From NCBI GenBank assembly GCA_964456815.1, contig CAYWCO010000005.1:1-25945 (forward strand): 25,945 nt of DNA. Reading direction: 5' to 3'. Below the pieces are notes generated by a model. That model worked only from the letters and a program-made list of their open reading frames with translations, was not told the DNA's origin and made no database searches. This document shows positions 15,162 through 21,277 of this stretch, piece after piece; position 1 is the stretch's first letter, and every line of letters starts with the position of its first letter. The translations under genes were made by a program, and so were the position numbers. This DNA is from CAVTZP01 sp964456815 (GTDB lineage: Bacteria > Chloroflexota > Dehalococcoidia > Dehalococcoidales > BS750m-G39).

Positions 15162-15395
15162 ATGATAAAGGGTTATATTCTAATCAAGCTAGTCCCTGGG
15201 TTGGAATCCAGCGCCCTGTCCCAGATTCGGGCTACTCCCGGGGTTACCGATGTAAACATCGTGTTCGGACAGTGGGACGCAATAGCCGCCGCCGAAGCGA
15301 AGAGCCTCTTTCAGCTAGCCAAGATAATCGTTAGCGAAGTGCGCAGCGTCCAGGGTGTCCAGGACACGACTACACTGGTGCAGGGCGAGCTATAA
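15162..15395 (+). CDS. Stand-alone Lrp/AsnC ligand-binding (RAM) domain protein
   Basis: A 77-residue protein, MIKGYILIKLVPG followed by IRATPGVTDVNIVFGQWD and ending VQDTTTLVQGEL. This is the alpha/beta RAM (SMM) fold that binds amino acids in Lrp/AsnC regulators, without the DNA-binding HTH. Stand-alone versions occur in archaea and some bacteria and form ring-like oligomers; the partner is unknown. The ATG is the first possible start: an in-frame stop lies at 15150-15152. No ribosome binding site is at the right distance, consistent with a leaderless message. It lies between treT and yqeB but has its own promoter, so it need not be functionally tied to either. Confidence 0.8.
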   Translation: MIKGYILIKLVPGLESSALSQIRATPGVTDVNIVFGQWDAIAAAEAKSLFQLAKIIVSEVRSVQGVQDTTTLVQGEL

Positions 15396-15474
15396 ATTCC
15401 TTCCCGTAATTACGCCTCATTACAGGCATCATGTTGCTGATGTGGCTCATTGCTAGCCTTGCCTCTCCCCCCTG

Positions 15475-15483
15475 TGCTATAAT
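15475..15483 (+). promoter_or_regulatory. Extended -10 promoter next to the yqeB start
   Basis: TGCTATAAT (extended -10 plus perfect -10, hexamer at 15478-15483) lies 7 bases before the ATG at 15491. No good -35 is at 16-18 bases, but an extended -10 can work without one. The spacing predicts a transcript starting at the start codon itself. Confidence 0.5.
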
Positions 15484-15490
15484 TTTTGAG

Positions 15491-16297
15491 ATGGGTAAAG
15501 CATTAACCAAGGTAGTCGTCCTCATCAGAGGGGGTGGGGAGGTAGCCAGCGGGGTAGCCCACAGGTTAGCCCGCGCCCAGTGCCGGGTCTGCATAACTGA
15601 AATCTCCAGCCCTCAAGCAGTAAGCCGGGGGGTTGCCTTCTCCGAGGCAATATACGAAGGCAAAAAGGAGATTGAGGGAGTAGTAGCCAGGCATGTTACC
15701 TCCTTTACGGCTATCGCCAAGACGTGGCATGAAGGCGAGATAGCTATTATCATTGACCCTGAGGCATCAATAAAGAGCAACCTCAAACCTGATGTGCTGG
15801 TTGACGCTATCATGGCAAAGAAAAACCTGGGAACGAGGACTACCGATGCCCTCCTCGTAATCGGACTGGGTCCCGGATTTAGGGTGGGGAGGGACGTTCA
15901 TATGGTGGTGGAGACAAACAACAGCCAGAACCTGGGTAAGGTAATCCTTAAGGGTGAGGCAGAAAAGGATAGCGGAATCCCCATCGCCGTAGACGGCTTA
16001 ACCTTCGAGCGAGTGCTACACTCCCCCAAAAACGGCCTATTCCAGACCGACAAAAAAATCGGGGATGCCGTCGCCGCCGATGAGGTGATTGCCTCAGTGG
16101 CGGAGGAGCCCTTAAAAGCAAAGATAGGCGGCGTCATTCAAGCCCTGATGCGCAACGGGGTAAAGGTTACGAAGGGGACAAAGCTGGTTGAAATAGACCC
16201 TTCAGGGAATAAAGACGCCGGCTTCACCATAAGAGACAGGATAAAGGCAATTGCTGACGGCGTTCTAGAGGCAATAAAGACGCGCTATAAGCTATAA
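15491..16297 (+). CDS. yqeB: YqeB/EF2563-family selenium-dependent molybdenum hydroxylase accessory protein
   Basis: This family is found with selenium-dependent molybdenum hydroxylases and is thought to help mature their cofactor; the biochemical role is not settled (family knowledge). The product from ATG 15491 has 268 residues. It starts MGKALTKVVVLIRGGGEVAS, with the family Rossmann-like motif RGGGEVASGVAHRL (13-26), then VAFSEAIYEG and LVIGLGPGFRVGRDVHMVVE. The C-terminal part (about 200-245) resembles a biotinyl/lipoyl-like beta fold (IGDAVAADEVIASVAEEPLKAKIGG). The frame extends 20 codons further upstream, but that stretch lacks family similarity and holds the promoter, so ATG 15491 is preferred. 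xdhC follows after 8 bases. No hydroxylase subunit or selD is in the window. Confidence 0.85.
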   Translation: MGKALTKVVVLIRGGGEVASGVAHRLARAQCRVCITEISSPQAVSRGVAFSEAIYEGKKEIEGVVARHVTSFTAIAKTWHEGEIAIIIDPEASIKSNLKPDVLVDAIMAKKNLGTRTTDALLVIGLGPGFRVGRDVHMVVETNNSQNLGKVILKGEAEKDSGIPIAVDGLTFERVLHSPKNGLFQTDKKIGDAVAADEVIASVAEEPLKAKIGGVIQALMRNGVKVTKGTKLVEIDPSGNKDAGFTIRDRIKAIADGVLEAIKTRYKL

Positions 16298-16298
16298 T
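16293..16298 (+). promoter_or_regulatory. -10 hexamer at the xdhC start
   Basis: Perfect TATAAT at 16293-16298 overlaps the yqeB stop codon and lies 7 bases before the xdhC ATG (16306). No clear -35 and no TG extension are visible, so it is less certain than the promoters at 15125 and 17123. The same spacing as at yqeB is the main argument. Confidence 0.35.
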
Positions 16299-16305
16299 AT
16301 CTAAG

Positions 16306-17082
16306 ATGACTGATATCTACCAGGAAATAGTCAGGATTAGAGCCGAGGGCGAAGAGGCGGCGCTGGTTACTATCCTCTCCGCCACCGGCTCCACCCCAAG
16401 GGAGGAGGGAGCCAAGATGCTGGTCAAGGTTGACGGTAGCATCATCGGCTCTATAGGTGGCGGTAGTGTGGAAGCCCAAGTAATTAAGGAAGCGATTAAG
16501 GTAATCGGGCAGGGCAAGCCAAAACAGCTCCACACCAGCCTGAATGCCAAGGAAGTAGAAGAGGAGGAGCGGATGCTCTGCGGCGGGGAGCTGGAGGTAT
16601 TTATTGAGCCCATCCTGACCCCACCCACCCTATACATATTCGGCGGTGGCCATATCTCGCTGGCTCTAGCCGGGATGGGCAAGCTCCTCGGCTTCAAGAT
16701 TGCGGTCACTGATGACCGGGCTGAATTCGCCAATGCCGATAGATTCCCCGAAGCCGATACCATTCTCGCCGAGGACTTCAGCGGGGCATTCCCCAAGCTA
16801 AAGATAGATAAATCAAGCTACATCGTGATTGTTACCCGAAACCACCAGTATGACGATACGGTGCTGGAATGGGCAGTGGGGACAAAGGCTAAATACATCG
16901 GCATGATAGGCAGTAAAACCAAAAACAAGGCGATATTCTCTCACCTCTTAACCAAAGGGATAGCTAAAGAGCAACTGGACAGGGTGCACGCCCCCATTGG
17001 CCTGGAAATAAACGCTCAGACCCCGGAAGAGATAGCGGTCAGCATCCTGGCGGAAATAGTAAAGGTCCGTCGCTCCCCTTAG
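16306..17082 (+). CDS. xdhC: XdhC/CoxI-family molybdenum cofactor maturation protein
   Basis: XdhC proteins bind the molybdenum cofactor, assist its sulfuration and insert it into xanthine dehydrogenase-type enzymes (family knowledge). The product has 258 residues. The N-terminal domain shows ATGSTPREEGAKMLV (26-40), GSIGGGSVEAQV (48-59) and CGGELEVFIEP (92-102). The C-terminal Rossmann domain shows YIFGGGHISLALA (110-122), VTDDRAEFANADRFP and YIGMIGSKTKNKA. Both domains are complete. The gap to yqeB is 8 bases and no ribosome binding site is visible. Together with yqeB it forms a maturation pair whose target enzyme lies elsewhere. Confidence 0.9.
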   Translation: MTDIYQEIVRIRAEGEEAALVTILSATGSTPREEGAKMLVKVDGSIIGSIGGGSVEAQVIKEAIKVIGQGKPKQLHTSLNAKEVEEEERMLCGGELEVFIEPILTPPTLYIFGGGHISLALAGMGKLLGFKIAVTDDRAEFANADRFPEADTILAEDFSGAFPKLKIDKSSYIVIVTRNHQYDDTVLEWAVGTKAKYIGMIGSKTKNKAIFSHLLTKGIAKEQLDRVHAPIGLEINAQTPEEIAVSILAEIVKVRRSP

Positions 17083-17122
17083 CCCTTAGAAGTGCTGTCT
17101 GCCTCATCTACATCCCAAATTG

Positions 17123-17151
17123 TTGACTAAAACAGCTAACAAGGCTACACT
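17123..17151 (+). promoter_or_regulatory. Promoter for cysteine synthase, near-leaderless
   Basis: -35 TTGACT at 17123-17128, 17-base spacer, -10 TACACT at 17146-17151. The cysK ATG (17162) follows after 10 bases, giving a leader of about 3-4 bases. No Shine-Dalgarno is present in that stretch. Confidence 0.65.
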
Positions 17152-17161
17152 ATCATAGAAA

Positions 17162-18067
17162 ATGGTAAAAAGCATATTAGAGCTTGTGGGAAATACACCA
17201 GTGGTGGAACTGGCTAAAATAAACGACACCAATTCCACCATCCTGGCTAAGCTGGAAGCCCTAAATCCAAGTGGCAGCATAAAGGATGTAATGGCCCTAT
17301 ACATGATGGAAATAGCGGAGAAGAAGGGGCTATTAAAACCGGGAGGCATGATTATAGAGGCTACCAGCGGTAATACCGGCATATCGTTCGCCATGCTCGC
17401 CCCGCTAAAAGGCTACAAATTTATTGCCGTCATGCCCGAGCACATGAGCAAGGAAAGAAGGCAGATGATGACAGCCTTTGGCGCCGAGATTGTCCTAACC
17501 CCGGAAAAGGGGGGGTTCCCCGGCTCCATAAAGAAGGTTGAGCAGCTGGGCAGGGAAAATAAAAATGCCTGGCTGCCGAGGCAGTTTGAGAACCCGGACA
17601 ACATCGCCGCCCACCGAGAGATTACCGCCAAGAGGATTCTGGAAGAAGTAAGGGGGCGAATTGATGCTTTTATCGCCGGGGGTGGCACCTGGGGAACACT
17701 AATGGGCGTAGGCGAAGCGTTGAGAGAGGTCTACCCCGAGGTAAAGATTATTGGCGTAGAGCCGGCGGAATCAGCAGTAGTAAGCGGGGAGGAGCCCGGC
17801 TCACACCTGATACAGGGAATAGGTCCAGGGTTTATCCCCAGCCTGCTCAACATGGACCTCGTCAACGAGGTGATTAAGGTAAAAAGCAGTGACGCCGTAG
17901 ATATGACACGGCGACTGATAAAAGAGGAGGGGCTTATGGTTGGCATTTCCTCAGGGGCCAATGTCCTTACCGCACTGGAGATTGCCCGAAGGTCGGAAAA
18001 GGGTCAAACCATTGTTACCGCCCTGCCCGACAGGGGTGAAAGATACCTCAGCATGGATTTATTCTAA
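17162..18067 (+). CDS. cysK: Cysteine synthase (PLP-dependent, CysK family)
   Basis: Replaces the acetyl (or phosphate) group of an activated serine with sulfide to make cysteine. The 301-residue product starts ILELVGNTPVVELAK. The PLP lysine is in LNPSGSIKD (K41), the substrate loop is EATSGNTGIS (66-75), and the phosphate-binding loop is GGGTWGTLMG; it ends PDRGERYLSMDLF as in CysK. Two positions differ from the usual consensus: Val instead of Arg after KD, and Trp inside the glycine-rich loop. These may be lineage features, or may indicate another acceptor such as O-phosphoserine. The gene stands alone with its own near-leaderless promoter. A T-rich stretch after the stop (18108-18180) may contain its terminator, but no clear hairpin was found. 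Confidence 0.88.
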   Translation: MVKSILELVGNTPVVELAKINDTNSTILAKLEALNPSGSIKDVMALYMMEIAEKKGLLKPGGMIIEATSGNTGISFAMLAPLKGYKFIAVMPEHMSKERRQMMTAFGAEIVLTPEKGGFPGSIKKVEQLGRENKNAWLPRQFENPDNIAAHREITAKRILEEVRGRIDAFIAGGGTWGTLMGVGEALREVYPEVKIIGVEPAESAVVSGEEPGSHLIQGIGPGFIPSLLNMDLVNEVIKVKSSDAVDMTRRLIKEEGLMVGISSGANVLTALEIARRSEKGQTIVTALPDRGERYLSMDLF

Positions 18068-18187
18068 AAAACCCACCACCTCAGCCCCTCCTGCCTGCAG
18101 CCATCAAAAATGTGATAACTTTTTAACCTTTTTCCTCTTTATTTTATGATTTTTTATTGTTATTATTCTAATATAGAGGAAATGACA

Positions 18188-18718
18188 ATGGAAACAGAAG
18201 AGGATAAAACCCTAAAAGCGCTTCAAATTGCCATTCAGATGGAGATTGACGGCAAGGAGTACTACCTGAAAGCAAGCCAGGAAAGCGGCAACGAGGCGGG
18301 CAAGAAGTTGCTGCAGTCGCTGGCTGCCGAAGAAGACGTCCACCGGCAAAAGTTCGAGCAGATATACCAGGCAATACAGGCTCAAAAGGCGTGGCCAGTG
18401 ACCGATTTTAAACCTGACGGCGGCCAAAGGCTAAGGACCATCTTTGCCAGGGCGACCGAGGGAGGCGGCGCCAATATAAAAGCCCTTGCCACCGAGCTTG
18501 ACGCCGTACAGACAGCCATGGGCATGGAAAATAAGACCTATGACTACTATAAAAGCCAGGGGGAAGATGCCACCTATGACGCCGAGAGGGAATTTTATAA
18601 TACCGTGGCTGCCGAAGAAAGGGAGCACTACCTAATCCTGCTTGACTATTACGAATACCTGAAAGACCCGGCGGGCTGGTTTGTTACCAAGGAGCATCCA
18701 TCTCTGGACGGGGGTTGA
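18188..18718 (+). CDS. Rubrerythrin-like ferritin-fold diiron protein
   Basis: A 176-residue four-helix-bundle protein of the rubrerythrin/ferritin-like family, which in anaerobes reduces peroxide or handles iron. Helix 1 has IAIQMEIDGKEYYLKA (E19), helix 2 LAAEEDVHRQKF (E49, H52), a third helix carries MENKTYDYY, and helix 4 has VAAEEREHYLILLDYYEYL (ExxH). All diiron ligand types are therefore present. No rubredoxin CxxC motif exists, so an external electron donor would be needed. Two ATGs are possible, 18182 and 18188; GAGGA lies 7-8 bases before the second, which is preferred. A possible promoter in the T-rich stretch is TTTATT (18138-18143) and TATTAT (18161-18166). It is the first of three ferritin-like genes. 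Confidence 0.85.
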   Translation: METEEDKTLKALQIAIQMEIDGKEYYLKASQESGNEAGKKLLQSLAAEEDVHRQKFEQIYQAIQAQKAWPVTDFKPDGGQRLRTIFARATEGGGANIKALATELDAVQTAMGMENKTYDYYKSQGEDATYDAEREFYNTVAAEEREHYLILLDYYEYLKDPAGWFVTKEHPSLDGG

Positions 18719-18755
18719 GGCAGCGAATTTGAAAAGATTGAATAAGGGGGGAATA

Positions 18756-19595
18756 ATGGACAAAAAGAAAATCGTGGAACTACTAAACCAGGACCTTGAG
18801 GGGGAGCACGGCGCCATCATTCAGTACCTGACCCATGCCTATTCTATGGGGGAGGGCGAGATGTCCTGCGAGATTGAAGCCCTCGCCAGGGAGGAAATGC
18901 GCCACCTCGACTTTCTTGCCGAGACCATAGTCGAACTGGGGGGTGTCCCCAGCATTAAGCGGGGGAAGATGCGCATGGGTGGCAAAGCGGTTACTGACTG
19001 GATGAGCAACGACGTGCTGCTGGAAGGAGACGCCGTCAAACAGTATAAAGAGCACATCAAGGCTATCAGCGACCCCAAGATAAAGCGGCTATTGCGGCGC
19101 ATCCTCTCCGATGAAGAAGCACACCGCGGTGATTTCCAGCACTTCGTGGACAAGACAAAGAGGGAGGGGACTAAAGACGTGAGAGGCAAGCGGCGGGACA
19201 AGGTTACCAAGACCCTTAACTGGGGCATTGAGCACGAGTACACCGTTATCCTCCAGTACTTACTCCACTCCTATCTAACGCTCAATGAAGAAGCCAAAGA
19301 AGAACTGCAGAACCAGGCTATCAACGAGATGCAGCATCTAGGCTGGCTGGCTGAGGAGCTGGTTGACGGCGGGGGCAACCCTAAAATCGAGCACACCAAG
19401 GTTGACCGCTCAACCAAGACCGCCGATATGCTCAAGGCTGCCATCAAGATAGAAAAGAAAGTGACCGAGGCCTATGACCGCGCCGCCAAGGAGACTAAGG
19501 AAAAGGACCTGAAGCAGCTTTTGCTCCGCATCAGAGACCACGAAATATACCACACCGAGGTCTTCACCGACCTGCTGAAGGAAGAGAAGGAATAG
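18756..19595 (+). CDS. Tandem double ferritin-like (bacterioferritin-type) protein
   Basis: A 279-residue protein made of two similar ferritin-like domains. Domain 1 (about 1-135): GEHGAIIQYL (E17), REEMRHLDFLAE (E47, H50), E90, DEEAHRGDF (E120, H123). Domain 2 (about 150-279): EHEYTVILQYL (E161), NEMQHLGWLAEE (E191, H194), E233, DHEIYHTEVF (E263, H266). Both retain a full set of diiron ligands at matching spacing, which suggests two active sites in one chain arranged like a bacterioferritin dimer. The basic linker (about 133-153) is rich in Lys and Arg. The frame extends 25 codons upstream, but AAGGGGGGA just before ATG 18756 fixes the start. It follows the first ferritin-like gene by 37 bases. 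Function in iron storage or oxygen defence is inferred. Confidence 0.85.
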   Translation: MDKKKIVELLNQDLEGEHGAIIQYLTHAYSMGEGEMSCEIEALAREEMRHLDFLAETIVELGGVPSIKRGKMRMGGKAVTDWMSNDVLLEGDAVKQYKEHIKAISDPKIKRLLRRILSDEEAHRGDFQHFVDKTKREGTKDVRGKRRDKVTKTLNWGIEHEYTVILQYLLHSYLTLNEEAKEELQNQAINEMQHLGWLAEELVDGGGNPKIEHTKVDRSTKTADMLKAAIKIEKKVTEAYDRAAKETKEKDLKQLLLRIRDHEIYHTEVFTDLLKEEKE

Positions 19596-19603
19596 GTGAT
19601 AAA

Positions 19604-20086
19604 ATGTCTATCTCTTTTTCCGGTAGTGAGCTTATCAACATAGCCCTTGGCATTGAGGGGAGGGGGGTTGCCTTCTACGACAGCATGGCTGATTCAACCA
19701 AGAACGCCAATGCCCGTGAAGTCTTTCGCTATCTCGCCGATATGGAACGGGAGCACCTTCAGATTTTTCAGGGCATGCTTGCTGAAGCCGATAAATTCCA
19801 GTTTCCCGAAACCGCCGGGGAATACGCTGTTTATCTTCAGGCGCTGGTTGACAGTGCCGTTTTCAGTGACGACCTGATTACCGGCAAACTGGCGGGCGGG
19901 GCAGAGAGCGATGTTGCCGCCCTTGACCTGTCCATCGGGGCGGAAAAGGACTCAATCCTCTTCTACTACGAGATGAGAGACCTGATGCCCAAGCAGGCAC
20001 AAGCAACGGTAAGTAAGATAATAGCCGAGGAAAAATCGCACCTGAGGCAACTCTCGGAGCTGAAGAAAAAGCTGGCCGGCTTATAA
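19604..20086 (+). CDS. Third ferritin-like/rubrerythrin-type protein
   Basis: A 160-residue ferritin-fold protein. Helix 1 has IALGIEGRGVAFYDSM (E18), helix 2 LADMEREHLQIF (E48, H51), helix 3 IGAEKDSILFYYEMRD, and helix 4 KIIAEEKSHLRQLSEL (ExxH). All four diiron helices are present and there is no rubredoxin domain. It starts 8 bases after the previous stop, with AGGTGAT as ribosome binding site, so it is in the same operon. The first helix pattern (EGRGVAFYD) is the rubrerythrin type, unlike the bacterioferritin type of its neighbour, so the cluster combines two ferritin subfamilies. Peroxide reduction is the likely role, but not provable from sequence. Confidence 0.82.
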   Translation: MSISFSGSELINIALGIEGRGVAFYDSMADSTKNANAREVFRYLADMEREHLQIFQGMLAEADKFQFPETAGEYAVYLQALVDSAVFSDDLITGKLAGGAESDVAALDLSIGAEKDSILFYYEMRDLMPKQAQATVSKIIAEEKSHLRQLSELKKKLAGL

Positions 20087-20094
20087 CCCATTAA

Positions 20095-20123
20095 TTGATT
20101 TATCTGCCGCCTGGTGCTAATAT
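20095..20123 (+). promoter_or_regulatory. Promoter for the aminotransferase-serA operon
   Basis: -35 TTGATT at 20095-20100, 17-base spacer ending in an extended -10 TGC, and -10 TAATAT at 20118-20123. It predicts a 5' leader of about 50 bases before the ATG at 20183. The leader contains a short GGCAG/CTGCC inverted repeat (about 20146-20165) ahead of the ribosome binding site; too weak to call a regulatory element. Confidence 0.65.
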
Positions 20124-20182
20124 ATTCATTTAATGATAGTCAAAAGGCAGTGCCCCTGACCTGCCAAGGTAAAAGGAGAGAA

Positions 20183-21277
20183 ATGGAACAACTACGTATT
20201 CCCGGACCTACCCCCTGCCCCGAAGAAGTCCTGCAGGCAATGAGCCGGCAGATGATAAACCACCGCGGTCCGGAGTTCGCTCAGATACTCACCGATGTCA
20301 CCGCCAAGATGAAGGAGTTCTTCCAGACCAAGGAAGATGTTTTTATACTCACCGGCTCGGGCACAGGAGGACTGGAGGCGGTAATCGTCAATACCCTGTC
20401 CCCCGGCGACAAGGTGCTCTCGGTATCTATTGGCGTCTTTGGCGAGCGCTTTGCTACCATCGCCGAGCGGTTTGGCGCCGAGGTAATCCCGCTGCGCTTT
20501 GAATGGGGCAAGGCGGCTGATGCCGATGCCGTGGGCAAAGCCCTTAAGGCTGAGCCAAAGATAAAGGCGGTGCTGGTTACCCATAACGAAACGTCTACCG
20601 GCGTCACCAATGACCTGGAGGCAATCAGCTCCGTGGTAAAGCAATTTGATAAACTGCTGCTGGTTGATGCCATCAGCAGCCTTGGTTCAATTAACCTGCC
20701 GGCGGATGACTGGCACTGCGATGTTGTCGTTACCGGTTCCCAGAAGGGATGGATGGTTCCCCCAGGGCTGGCTATGGTTAGCATGAGCCAGGAGGCGTGG
20801 CAGGCACACCAGAACGCCAAGATGCCCCGCTTCTACTGGGACTTTACCCTGGCTAAAAACTACCTGGAAAAGGGGCAAACACCCTGGACGCCGGTTGTCT
20901 CGGTATTCTTTGCCCTGCATGCCGCGCTGGATATGATGCTAAAGGAAGGTCTAAATAACATCTTCGCCCGCCAAGCTAAGCTTGCCCAAGCCACCCGGGA
21001 CGGAGTAAAATCGCTGGGGCTTTCACTCTTCGCCGATGAGAGATACGCCTCCAATACTGTTACCGCCGTCGCTGCCTCAAACGGGCTTGATACCAAGAAG
21101 ATGCTCAAGATTCTGCGGGAGGAGCAGCAGGTTGTAATCGCCGGCGGGCAACAAAAGCTGGACGGCAAGATATTCCGCATCGGGCACCTGGGTTGGGTAA
21201 ACGAGGACGACATTAAAGCAGTAATATCAGCGCTAAAGGTAGTGCTGCCGCAAGCCGGGTTCAAGAGTCATGGCTAA
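20183..21277 (+). CDS. Class V PLP aminotransferase (serine-pyruvate/alanine-glyoxylate type)
   Basis: Cytoplasmic PLP enzyme of 364 residues. It starts MEQLRIPGPTPCPEEVLQAM, typical of the alanine-glyoxylate/serine-pyruvate group, has GSGTGGLEA (58-66) for PLP phosphate binding, LLVDAISSLGS with Asp162, and the Schiff-base lysine in TGSQKGWMVPPG (K188). The frame extends 23 codons upstream, but AAAGGAGAG just before ATG 20183 marks the start. It overlaps serA by 8 bases, so the two are coupled. The pair could make serine (phosphohydroxypyruvate transamination in place of SerC) or run serine-glyoxylate metabolism; substrate choice cannot be read from sequence. Confidence 0.88.
   Translation: MEQLRIPGPTPCPEEVLQAMSRQMINHRGPEFAQILTDVTAKMKEFFQTKEDVFILTGSGTGGLEAVIVNTLSPGDKVLSVSIGVFGERFATIAERFGAEVIPLRFEWGKAADADAVGKALKAEPKIKAVLVTHNETSTGVTNDLEAISSVVKQFDKLLLVDAISSLGSINLPADDWHCDVVVTGSQKGWMVPPGLAMVSMSQEAWQAHQNAKMPRFYWDFTLAKNYLEKGQTPWTPVVSVFFALHAALDMMLKEGLNNIFARQAKLAQATRDGVKSLGLSLFADERYASNTVTAVAASNGLDTKKMLKILREEQQVVIAGGQQKLDGKIFRIGHLGWVNEDDIKAVISALKVVLPQAGFKSHG

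Noticed and set aside
15431..15490. N-terminal extension of YqeB (20 more codons) as a signal peptide
   Set aside because: It is hydrophobic but contains the TATAAT promoter and has no ribosome binding site. The family N-terminus begins with the MGKALTKVVVLIRGGG segment at 15491, and the protein family is cytoplasmic.
18068..18180. T-rich stretch after cysK as an intrinsic terminator
   Set aside because: There are T-runs but no stable GC hairpin before them. The richness in T may instead reflect the rubrerythrin promoter region.
20192..20820. Two long minus-strand frames across the aminotransferase
   Set aside because: They are shadows of the class V aminotransferase, which keeps the PLP lysine and phosphate-binding loop.
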